Source: Streptantibioticus_C sp963761325
GTDB taxonomy: Bacteria > Actinomycetota > Actinomycetes > Streptomycetales > Streptomycetaceae
NCBI GenBank assembly: GCA_963761325.1
Contig: CAVXGZ010000008.1
Span: 744,001 to 808,000, forward strand
Reading direction: 5' to 3'
Length of the DNA: 64,000 nucleotides
The notes under the pieces are model-generated. The model saw only the letters and a program-made list of their open reading frames with translations. It made no database searches and was not told where the DNA came from. Below, piece by piece: positions 50,962-58,543 of this stretch (position 1 is its first letter; every line of letters begins with the position of its first letter). A program made the translations under genes and the position numbers.

Positions 50962-52169
50962 TGGCTCCGCCGACGAGACAGCCGGAGGTCCAGGCCGGCC
51001 CGGTCGATCTCGACTCGCCGCGGTTCCTGGCCGATCCGTGGCCGGTCTACCGCATGCTGCGGGAGACCGAGCCGGTGCACTGGATCGCGACGGCGCGCGC
51101 GTTCCTGGTGCTCAGGCACGCCGACGTCTCCAAGGCGCTGGCCGACCGGCGGCTGGTCACCGACTTCCCGATGCGCACCAGCCGCCGGCTGTTCGGGCCG
51201 ACGATGATGGACGCCGACGGCCCGCAACACCGCCGGATGCGGCAGGCGTTCACCCCGCTGCTCGGCAGCCGGGCGGTGTCAGGGCTGCGCGACGAGCTGC
51301 TGGTGCCGGTGGTGCGCGAGGTGCTCGGCGCGGTGGCCGGGCAGCGGGAGGTGGACTTCGCCGAGCAGGTCGCCGTCACGCTGCCGTACGCGGTGATGAC
51401 CCGGCTGATCGGGCTGCCGCCGTCCGACGCCGGGTGGCTGCGGCCGCGGGTGCTGCCGCTGGCCCAGGCCATCGACTTCCCCAGCGGCGCGCTGGAGACG
51501 GCCCGGGCGGCGAAGGCGGAGCTGACCGAGTACCTGACCGACGTGCTCACCCGCCGGGACGCCGCGGACCGGCCGACACTGCTGCGGCTGCTCGACCCGC
51601 AGAACGGCGACTCGGCCGATCCGCGTGCCCTGAGCACCACGGTGCTGTTCCTGCTGGCCGGTACCGAGACCAGCGTGTCGGTGATCAGCACGATCATGCA
51701 CACGCTCCTCGCCCAGCAGGTGGACCTCGCGGCGCTGGCCGACCCGGAGTTCCGCCGCGCGGCGGTGCGCGAGACGCTGCGCTGGGAGCCGCCGACGCAC
51801 TCGATCCTGCGGTACGCGGCCCGCGACATGGAGATCCAGGGGGTGCGCATCCCGCGCTTCTCCCAGGTGCTGCTGTCGCTGGCCAGCGGCAACCGGGACG
51901 AGACCGCCTTCGCCGATCCGGACGCCTGGCGGCCGGAGCGCACCGAGCAGAAGTCGCTCGCGTTCGGTGCGGGTCCGCACACCTGCCTCGGGATCCATCT
52001 GGCGCTCGCGGAGTTCGACGTGCTGCTGGAGGAGATCGCGCGGAGCTTCACCGCCGTCCGGCGGGTCGGCGAGCCGGCGCCCATGACCGGGCACGGCTTC
52101 CGGCGCCCGGAGGGGCTGACCTTGTCCTGGAAGACCAAAAACACTGCAAAGGGTGGTGAATTGCCGTGA
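50961..52169 (+). CDS. Cytochrome P450
   Basis: 402 aa bacterial class I P450. I-helix LLAGTETS (about 231-238, with acid-alcohol pair ET), K-helix ETLR (271-274) and heme loop FGAGPHTCLG with ligand Cys342. No ferredoxin gene nearby. Immediately followed by a carrier protein and an adenylation enzyme, the arrangement used to hydroxylate a carrier-bound amino acid. Start overlaps the GAF stop; stop overlaps the carrier-protein start. Confidence 0.95.
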   Translation: MAPPTRQPEVQAGPVDLDSPRFLADPWPVYRMLRETEPVHWIATARAFLVLRHADVSKALADRRLVTDFPMRTSRRLFGPTMMDADGPQHRRMRQAFTPLLGSRAVSGLRDELLVPVVREVLGAVAGQREVDFAEQVAVTLPYAVMTRLIGLPPSDAGWLRPRVLPLAQAIDFPSGALETARAAKAELTEYLTDVLTRRDAADRPTLLRLLDPQNGDSADPRALSTTVLFLLAGTETSVSVISTIMHTLLAQQVDLAALADPEFRRAAVRETLRWEPPTHSILRYAARDMEIQGVRIPRFSQVLLSLASGNRDETAFADPDAWRPERTEQKSLAFGAGPHTCLGIHLALAEFDVLLEEIARSFTAVRRVGEPAPMTGHGFRRPEGLTLSWKTKNTAKGGELP

Positions 52170-52429
52170 CCGACACTCTGGCCGGCCAGGTTCAGACGAT
52201 CACCGAGTGGCTCGCCGAGCGGGCGCCCGACGTCGAGATCGACGAGGAGACGGTCCTGGCGGAGGGGGTCATCGTCGACTCCTTCGAGTTCGTCGAACTA
52301 CTCGTCCTGGTGGAGGAGTTGCGCGGCGAGCCGATCGAGGCGGAGGACATGCAGCTGGAGAACTTCCGGACCCTGCGCGTCATCATCGACACCTTCCTCA
52401 CGGCCGGGGAGACGGCCTCCCGTGGCTGA
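52166..52429 (+). CDS. Free-standing acyl/peptidyl carrier protein
   Basis: 87 aa four-helix carrier. Phosphopantetheine site VDSFEF (Ser39) in GVIVDSFEFVELLVLVEEL; acidic overall. No phosphopantetheinyl transferase is visible in the window, so a genomic one must act on it. GTG 52166 overlaps the P450 stop, and its end overlaps the adenylation enzyme by 8 nt, so all three are tightly coupled. Confidence 0.92.
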   Translation: MTDTLAGQVQTITEWLAERAPDVEIDEETVLAEGVIVDSFEFVELLVLVEELRGEPIEAEDMQLENFRTLRVIIDTFLTAGETASRG

Positions 52430-54032
52430 GCCGGCGCCGCTGGACCTGCGGGTCGGCTACGGCCCCGACTGGCCGCCGGTGCTCCTCGGCAGATTCCTGT
52501 TGCGGCACGCGGCCGACGATCCCGACCGGCCGGCCGTCGTCTCGCACGGGACCGTCTACAGCTACCGGCAGCTCGCCGCGGCCGCCGACTCCTACCGGGA
52601 GGTGCTGCGGGCCGCGGGCCTGCGGCACGGCGACGTGGTCGCGGTGCGGATGGATCCGGGGTTCGAGGCGCTGTCGGTGCTGCTGGCGTGCAGCGAGGCG
52701 GGCTTCGTCTACGTGCCGTTCAACGCCGACGCGTCCGAGGCGCGGGTGGCGGAGGTCTGCCGGCACACGCGGCCCCGGGTCTTCGTCAGCGGGCCCGGCG
52801 CCGCCGCGACGGCGCCGGGCGAGCGGGCCCCGCTCGGCGCGGTCGCGGCGGGCGGGCGGCTCGACGTCGAGGGCGGACCGCTGCCCGATCCGGCGCCGGA
52901 CCGGGCGGTGCTGGAGAGCGACCCGGCGTACGTGATCTTCACCTCCGGGAGCACCGGCACCCCCAAGGGCGTCGTGATGAGCCACCGCGCGGCCCTGGTG
53001 GCGTTCCGCGCGATCGCCGAGTCGTGCGACGCGCTGGAGCGGGTGGCCTCGATGTCGCCGCTCGGCTTCGACTTCAACCTCTTCGACGCCGCGGCGACCC
53101 TGGGACGCGGCCGGACGCTGGTGTACGTGCCGCGCAACCTGCACGTCCATCCGCGGTCCCTGGTGGACCAGTTGGTGGCCCACCGGGTCGAACAGCTGCA
53201 CTGCGTACCGTCGTTGTGGGCGCTGCTGCTGCGGCACGGCTCGGAGCGGCTCGGCACGCTGCGCGACCTGCGGCGCACCGTGACCGGCGGCGAGGAGCTG
53301 CCGGTGACGGTGGTGGCCCGGATCCGGGAGCGGCTTCCGCACCTGGACGTGGTCAACGCCTACGGCCCGACCGAGTCGATCTGCTGCGCGTTCTACCGGG
53401 TGCCCGATCCGCTGCCGGAGCACTGGCAGTCGATCCCGATCGGCCGCGCGCACCCGGGCGGGGAGCTGCTGCTCGTCGACGAGCACGGCGCGCAGGTGGA
53501 CCGGACCGGGGTGGCCGGCGAGGTCTTCCTGCGCACCGCCGCGCTGTTCGACGGCTACTGGCAGGACGACGACCAGACCGCCCGGGTCGTGGTGCCCGAT
53601 CCGCTGGGCCGCTCGCGGGAGCGGATGTTCCGCACCGGCGACCTCGCGGTGGCCGGTCCCGAGGGGCTGACCTTCGTCGGCCGGCGCGACTACCAGGTGC
53701 AGATCTACGGCAACCGGGTGGAGTTGGAGGAGATCGAACGCCGCCTGCTGGAGGTGCCGGGGGTCAGCGGCGCCGGCGTGATCGACGTGCGCAACGACAG
53801 CGAGCACCTGCTCATCGCGGGCGTCGTCACCGACGGGCAGCCCGACGTCGCGTCGATGCGCGCCCACTGCCGCGAGCATCTGCCGAAGTACATGGTGCCG
53901 GCCCGCTTCCTGCCGCTGGAGGCGCTGCCGTTGAGCGGCGCCGGGAAGCTGGATCGCGGCGGCCTGCGCGCCCTGCTGGTGCGCCGGCTGGAGACACCGA
54001 AGTCCGCAGCGACGGCCGAGGCGGTCCGATGA
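52422..54032 (+). CDS. Free-standing adenylation (amino-acid-activating) enzyme
   Basis: 536 aa ANL-superfamily enzyme. Core motifs: A3 TSGSTGTPKG (174-183), A5 NAYGPTE (312-318), A7 FRTGDLA (TGD 405-407), A8 GRRDYQVQIYGNRVELEEIE and A10 Lys509 (GKLDR). Asp217 in GFDFNLF aligns with Asp235 of PheA, which binds the alpha-amino group, so an amino acid substrate is likely. A hand-aligned specificity code reads D-F-F-C-V-G-A-C-C-K; I cannot match it to a known residue. It should load the carrier protein just upstream. Confidence 0.92.
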   Translation: MAEPAPLDLRVGYGPDWPPVLLGRFLLRHAADDPDRPAVVSHGTVYSYRQLAAAADSYREVLRAAGLRHGDVVAVRMDPGFEALSVLLACSEAGFVYVPFNADASEARVAEVCRHTRPRVFVSGPGAAATAPGERAPLGAVAAGGRLDVEGGPLPDPAPDRAVLESDPAYVIFTSGSTGTPKGVVMSHRAALVAFRAIAESCDALERVASMSPLGFDFNLFDAAATLGRGRTLVYVPRNLHVHPRSLVDQLVAHRVEQLHCVPSLWALLLRHGSERLGTLRDLRRTVTGGEELPVTVVARIRERLPHLDVVNAYGPTESICCAFYRVPDPLPEHWQSIPIGRAHPGGELLLVDEHGAQVDRTGVAGEVFLRTAALFDGYWQDDDQTARVVVPDPLGRSRERMFRTGDLAVAGPEGLTFVGRRDYQVQIYGNRVELEEIERRLLEVPGVSGAGVIDVRNDSEHLLIAGVVTDGQPDVASMRAHCREHLPKYMVPARFLPLEALPLSGAGKLDRGGLRALLVRRLETPKSAATAEAVR

Positions 54033-55159
54033 CTGATCAGATCACGATTTTCGACACCAGCCTGCGGGACGGCGAGAAGGCGCCCGGCATCACCTTCGGC
54101 ATGGCGGCCAAGGTGGCGGTGGCCCGCCGGCTGGCGATGCTGCGGGTGGACGTCGTGGAGGCCGGCTTCCCGATGATCTCGCCGGGCGAGTTCGAGGCGG
54201 TGGAGGCGGTCGCCGCCGAACTGGCCGGCGAGGGGTCGCCCGCCGTCTCCGCGCTCGCCCGCACCTACCCCGCCGACGTGCGGCGGGCCGCCGCGGCGCT
54301 GCGGCCGGCCGCCCGGCCGCGGATCAACGTCTTCGTCCCCTCCTCGCCGCCGCAGCAGCGCTCGAACGGGCTGACCGCGGCCGAGGCGGTGCGCCGGGCC
54401 CCGGAGGCGGTCGAAGCGGCCCGGGGGCTCGTGGACGACGTGCAGTTCTCGCTGGGCGACGCCTACCGGGCCGACCCGGACTACCTGGCGCGGATCGCCG
54501 AGGACGCGGTGCGCGCGGGCGCGGGCACCGTGACGCTGGTGGACTCCAGCGGCTGGGCGATACCGTCCGAGGTGACCGCGCTCGTCACCCGGCTGCGGGA
54601 GCGGGTGCCGGGGCTGGCCGGCGTCACGCTGGGCGTGCACCACCACAACGACCTCGGGCTGGCCGCGGCCAACGCGCTCGCCGGGGTGATGGCCGGCGCC
54701 CGGCAGGCCGAGTGCACAGTCAACGGCCTCGGCGAGCGGGCCGGGAACACCGCGCTGGCCGAGTTCGCCGTACTGCTGCGGGCCCGGTCGGGCACCCTGG
54801 GCCTGCACACCGGGCTGGAGACCGCCGAACTGCTGGCGACCAGCCGGATGGTCGCCGAGCTGACCGGCTACCGGATCGCGCAGGACAAGCCGGTGGTGGG
54901 CGACAACACGCTGGTCGAGACCGCCGGGTCGCAGACCGCCGGCCTGCGCGACCCAGCGACGTACGCCTACGAGGTGCTCGACGGCGAGGCGACCGGCGGC
55001 CTGGGCAAGCACACCACGCTGGCCGGCCTTCGCACCGCGCTGGTCGACAGCGGGCATCCGGTGACCTCGCTGCTGCTGCGCGACGCGTTCCAGCGGCTGA
55101 AGGAGCTCACCGACGCCGGAGCGGTGTCGGTGGACGTGGCCGAGTTGATCGAGAGCTGA
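54029..55159 (+). CDS. Isopropylmalate/homocitrate synthase-like (HMGL) enzyme, no regulatory domain
   Basis: 376 aa TIM-barrel aldolase-type Claisen enzyme. N-terminal DTSLRDGEKAPG (9-20) replaces the usual DTTLRDGEQSPG; metal HxHND at 204-208 (HHHNDLG); NGLGERAGNTAL follows. Subdomain motif AHESGIHQDG of LeuA is changed to VETAGSQTAG (296-305), losing both histidines, and the LeuA allosteric dimer domain is absent. So it probably catalyses a different acyl-CoA condensation or retro-reaction. ATG 54029 overlaps the previous stop (ATGA). Confidence 0.9.
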   Translation: MTDQITIFDTSLRDGEKAPGITFGMAAKVAVARRLAMLRVDVVEAGFPMISPGEFEAVEAVAAELAGEGSPAVSALARTYPADVRRAAAALRPAARPRINVFVPSSPPQQRSNGLTAAEAVRRAPEAVEAARGLVDDVQFSLGDAYRADPDYLARIAEDAVRAGAGTVTLVDSSGWAIPSEVTALVTRLRERVPGLAGVTLGVHHHNDLGLAAANALAGVMAGARQAECTVNGLGERAGNTALAEFAVLLRARSGTLGLHTGLETAELLATSRMVAELTGYRIAQDKPVVGDNTLVETAGSQTAGLRDPATYAYEVLDGEATGGLGKHTTLAGLRTALVDSGHPVTSLLLRDAFQRLKELTDAGAVSVDVAELIES

Positions 55160-55175
55160 TCGAAGGAGTCACCCC

Positions 55176-56360
55176 GTGAACCGGATCCCGACCACCCACG
55201 GCGGCAGCCTGGTGCGCCCGCCGCGGCTGCGGCCCTACCTGCTGGCGCGCTACCACCGGCAGCCCTACGACGAGGAGGAGTTCGAGCGCACGCTGGCCGG
55301 CTGCGTGGACGACGCGGTGCGCAGCCAGGTCGAGGCGGGCGTGGACTTCGTCTCGGACGGCGAGTTCGGCAAGTCGCTGTCGTGGGCCACCTACATCAGG
55401 GAGCGGCTGTCCGGCTTCGACGAGCGGCCGCCGCGCGAGGGCGAGCGGCCGGAGTCGCAGCGCTTCGGCCTGGACCGGCAGAACTTCGCCGAGTTCTTCG
55501 CCGACTACGAGAAGGTCCAGGCGCCCGAGGGCCAGCCGGAGCGCGGCCTGATGTGGGTGTGCACCGGTCCCGTCGCGTACTCCGGGCAGCGCGAGCTGGA
55601 CCGCGACATCCGCAACCTGCGCGCCTCGGCCGAACGGCACGGCGCCGCCGGGGCGTTCCTGCCGGTGGTCGCGCCGGCCAGCATCATGCCGGTGCTCAAC
55701 GACGAGTACTACGGAAACGAGGAGGAGTTCGTCTTCGCGGTCGCCGCCGCGGTGCGCTCGGAGTACCGGGCGATCGTCGACTCGGGGCTGATGCTCCAGG
55801 TGGACGACGCGTTCCTGACCATGACGCACGACTCGATGGTGCACCGCAGGCCGGTGCCCGCGACGGAGCGGGAGTTCCGCGACTGGGCGGAGCTGCGCAT
55901 CGAGGCGCTCAACGTCGCGCTGGAGGGGATCCCCCCGGAGCGGGTGCGCTACCACCTGTGCTGGGGCAGCTGGAACGGCCCGCACACCGGGGACGTGCCG
56001 CTGCGGGACATCATCGACCTGGTGCTGCGGGTGCGGGCCGGGCACTACGTCATCGAGCAGGCCGGGCCCCGGCACGAACACGAGTGGCGGCTGTGGGGCG
56101 AGGTGAAGGTCCCCGAGGAGAAGGTGCTCGTGCCCGGGGTGATCAGCCACGCCACCAACGTCGTGGAACACCCGGAGCTGGTCCGGGAGCGGCTGGTGCG
56201 GCTGGCCCGGCTGGTCGGCCGGGAGCGGGTGATGGCCGGCACGGACTGCGGCTTCGCGCAGAGCCCGTTCACCGCGCGGGTCCATCCGACCATCATGTGG
56301 GCGAAGTTGCGCGCCCAGGCCGAGGGCGCGCGGCTGGCCTCGCGGGAGTTGTGGGGGTGA
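55176..56360 (+). CDS. MetE/epoxyalkane-CoM-transferase-like zinc enzyme
   Basis: 394 aa, related to the C-terminal catalytic half of cobalamin-independent methionine synthase and to epoxyalkane:coenzyme M transferase. All zinc ligands are in place: His260 and Cys262 (YHLCWG), Glu294 (YVIEQAG) and Cys358 (GTDCGF). The N-terminal MetE half is absent. Expected chemistry is zinc-activated thiolate attack on an electrophilic carbon. In this block it may add or remove a sulfur-bound group. ATG 55176, GAAGGAG upstream. Confidence 0.88.
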   Translation: MNRIPTTHGGSLVRPPRLRPYLLARYHRQPYDEEEFERTLAGCVDDAVRSQVEAGVDFVSDGEFGKSLSWATYIRERLSGFDERPPREGERPESQRFGLDRQNFAEFFADYEKVQAPEGQPERGLMWVCTGPVAYSGQRELDRDIRNLRASAERHGAAGAFLPVVAPASIMPVLNDEYYGNEEEFVFAVAAAVRSEYRAIVDSGLMLQVDDAFLTMTHDSMVHRRPVPATEREFRDWAELRIEALNVALEGIPPERVRYHLCWGSWNGPHTGDVPLRDIIDLVLRVRAGHYVIEQAGPRHEHEWRLWGEVKVPEEKVLVPGVISHATNVVEHPELVRERLVRLARLVGRERVMAGTDCGFAQSPFTARVHPTIMWAKLRAQAEGARLASRELWG

Positions 56361-56572
56361 GCGGCCCGCCCGCCGGGGACGCGGCGGCGGTCCGGGTGTG
56401 GCCGGTCCGCGGCGAGCCGCCGCCGGGTCCGGCGCCGGCGCCGGACCGGCCGGTCGGCGTGGACATCCGGCACCCGGTGCCGTGGGCCGCGGCAGGGGGC
56501 GACGGCGGACCGCTTCCTCCCGCCCGACGGCGCCCGGCCGTTCAGTGCGGCGGTCGCACGGCCCGCTGGTAG
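56357..56572 (+). CDS. Possible coupled small protein
   Basis: 71 codons from GTG 56357, which overlaps the MetE-like stop as GTGA, the spacing seen throughout this operon. Composition is Pro/Gly/Ala/Arg-rich with one more structured stretch, RPVGVDIRHPVPWAAAGG. Its 3' end overlaps the antisense AraC gene by 31 nt. No family recognised; may be chance in GC-rich DNA. Confidence 0.3.
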   Translation: MSGPPAGDAAAVRVWPVRGEPPPGPAPAPDRPVGVDIRHPVPWAAAGGDGGPLPPARRRPAVQCGGRTARW

Positions 56573-57297
56573 CCGCCGGGGGTGGCGCCGAAGGTGCGGC
56601 GGAAGGCGGCGATGAACGCGCTCGGGCTGCTGAAGCCCAACTCGTGGGCGAGCGTGCCCACCGCCTGGCCGGCCGTCAGGCCGATCGCCGCGTGCAGCAG
56701 GCGCAGTTGGCCGCGCCACTGCGGAAAGGTGAGGCCGAGTTCGCGGTGGAAGAGCCGGCTCAGCGTCCGCTCGCTGGCGCCGACCGCGTGCCCGAACTCG
56801 GCGAGGGTGCGGGCGTCCCCCGGCTCGCGGTGCAGGATCTCCGCGATGGCGCGCAGCCGGTCGTCGCGCGGTTCCGGCAGTAGGAGCGAGGAGGCGTCGG
56901 CCGGCAGGAGTTCGTCCAGCAGCACCCGGTGGAGGTGGGCGCTGCGGCGGCCGGGCGGGGCGGTGGGGGCGGTGAGCGCGAGCAGTATCTCGCGCAGCAG
57001 CGGCGAGACGGCCAGCACGGTGGGCCGGTCCGCGCCGAGCGGGTTGGTGCGGGTCAGCAGGAGCACCGAGCAGACCTGGGTGTCGCCCCAGGCCCGGTGG
57101 GCGTGCGGCTGTCCAGCGGGCAGCCACATGGCCCGCTGCGGCGGGACCATCCAGGTGCCGGCCGGGGTGGTCACCGTGAGCACCCCGCTGCTGGGGTAGA
57201 TGACCTGGTGCTGCTCGTGGTGGTGCCGGTCGACGCGGTCGAGGTGGCCGAGCCTGCGGCGCGTCAGCGGTGGCGGACAATGGCGGGAACCTGACAC
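56542..57297 (-). CDS. AraC-family transcriptional regulator with cupin sensor
   Basis: 251 aa. N-terminal cupin-like ligand domain (HHHEQHQVIYPSSGVLTV, WMVPPQRAMWLPAGQPH) and C-terminal AraC double helix-turn-helix (HAVGASERTLSRLFHRELGL, then ELGFSSPSAFIAAFRRTFGATP). GTG 57297 is preferred because starting at ATG 57345 would leave only 7 nt before the divergent TauE gene. It may control the exporter, the convergent biosynthetic block, or both. Confidence 0.88.
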   Translation of the reverse strand: MSGSRHCPPPLTRRRLGHLDRVDRHHHEQHQVIYPSSGVLTVTTPAGTWMVPPQRAMWLPAGQPHAHRAWGDTQVCSVLLLTRTNPLGADRPTVLAVSPLLREILLALTAPTAPPGRRSAHLHRVLLDELLPADASSLLLPEPRDDRLRAIAEILHREPGDARTLAEFGHAVGASERTLSRLFHRELGLTFPQWRGQLRLLHAAIGLTAGQAVGTLAHELGFSSPSAFIAAFRRTFGATPGGYQRAVRPPH

Positions 57298-57352
57298 ACC
57301 GTGGCAGTCTAGTGCTACCCCGCCGCCCCGCCGTGTGACGATCATGGATGGC

Positions 57353-58252
57353 ATGAGTGATGCGAAGGGTTCCGGACCGGCCGGCCGCGCTCCCGCCGGG
57401 ACCGGGCCGGCGGCGGCTCCGGAGCCGGACGGCGCGGCGGCCGCGGGTCCGGCGAGGTCGGAGAGCCTGCGCACCCCGGTCGCGGTCGGGGTCGGCGCGG
57501 TCGGCGGCGTCGTCGGGGCGCTGCTGGGCGGCGGCACCGGCACGGTCACCGTGCCCGCGCTGGACAAGCTGACCACCCTGCCCCGCAAGGTCATCTACGG
57601 CACGTCGGGCATCGCGAACGTCGCGGTGGCGATCGTCGGCACGGCCGCGTACGCGCTGCGCGGCGGGGCCGTCGACCTGACCACCGGGATCCCGCTGATG
57701 GTCGGCGGCGCGTTCGGCGCGGTGCTCGGCGCCCGGCTGGTGGTCAAGACGCCCGAACGGGTGCTGCGGACCGTCTTCGTGGCGGTCCTGCTGGTGGCCG
57801 GGGTCAAGCTGATCGTCGACGCGCTGGGCGTCGACCCGATCGGCGAGGCCGCCGTCCTGCCGCCGTCGGTGCGGGACAGCCTGCCGGCGGTGATCGTCAT
57901 CGCGGCGGTCCTGGGCGTGCTGATCGGTGCCTGGTCGGCGGCGCTCGGACTCGGCGGCGGGCTGCTGACCGTGCCGTCGCTCGCGCTGCTGTTCGGCGCG
58001 AGCCTGCACGTCGCGGCCGGCACCTCGCTGGCGGTCATGCTGCCCAACTCGATCATCGGCACCATCGCCCACGTGCGGCAGAAGACCGCCTCCGTCCAGG
58101 TCGGCGGAAGGCTGGCCTGCGGCTCGGCGGCCGGCGCCGTCCTCGGGGTGTTCGTGGCGCTGGCCATCCCCAGCCGGGTGCTCGGTTTCTTCTTCGGCGC
58201 CTTCGTGCTGTTCATGGCGGCCCGCGAGATACGGCGCATGCGCCGCGCGTGA
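57353..58252 (+). CDS. TauE/SafE-family sulfite/organosulfur exporter
   Basis: 299 aa. After a 40-residue Ala/Gly-rich tail come eight hydrophobic helices with the two family repeats: GVVGALLGGGTGTVTVPALD and GAWSAALGLGGGLLTVPSLA, each ending near NxxVxxVG or PNSIIGTIAH. Family members move sulfite, sulfonates or related anions. Divergent from the AraC gene by 55 nt. The link to the thiol-transferase gene nearby is suggestive only. Confidence 0.89.
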   Translation: MSDAKGSGPAGRAPAGTGPAAAPEPDGAAAAGPARSESLRTPVAVGVGAVGGVVGALLGGGTGTVTVPALDKLTTLPRKVIYGTSGIANVAVAIVGTAAYALRGGAVDLTTGIPLMVGGAFGAVLGARLVVKTPERVLRTVFVAVLLVAGVKLIVDALGVDPIGEAAVLPPSVRDSLPAVIVIAAVLGVLIGAWSAALGLGGGLLTVPSLALLFGASLHVAAGTSLAVMLPNSIIGTIAHVRQKTASVQVGGRLACGSAAGAVLGVFVALAIPSRVLGFFFGAFVLFMAAREIRRMRRA

Positions 58253-58260
58253 CCGGGGTT

Positions 58261-58278
58261 GCCGTCCGGCCGGACGGC
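58261..58278. terminator. Perfect 18-bp palindrome after the TauE gene
   Basis: GCCGTCCGG/CCGGACGGC directly abutting, 8 nt past the stop. It would fold as a 7-bp stem with a 4-nt loop. No T-run. Confidence 0.5.
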
Positions 58279-58491
58279 GGCCGGATCGGCGATCGCGAGC
58301 GTCCGGCGGTGTCCGAATACCGTACCCGGGCAACCGGCGCACGCCATTTGAAGGTTGCGTCAAGAAATGCCCAATTGCCGGCGAGATCCGCAGGTCACCA
58401 CGACTGTCAACACCCCGTTCGAGTCCGGAGGTTGCCTGGTTGACGGGCGTCGAGCGCCCCGTTGAACGTTAGGACAATAGGTCTTTACGTC

Positions 58492-58512
58492 AGCCTGTTC
58501 GCATGACAGGCT
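58492..58512. promoter_or_regulatory. Inverted repeat upstream of the sugar ABC operon
   Basis: AGCCTGT-N7-ACAGGCT, perfect 7-bp arms, 31 nt before the TTG start. TTGAAC (58462-58467) lies upstream as a possible -35. Candidate operator for a sugar-responsive repressor; could also be a leader hairpin. Confidence 0.5.
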
Positions 58513-58543
58513 CTGAGCCCTCTTCGTATCCAAGGAGGCGGCT

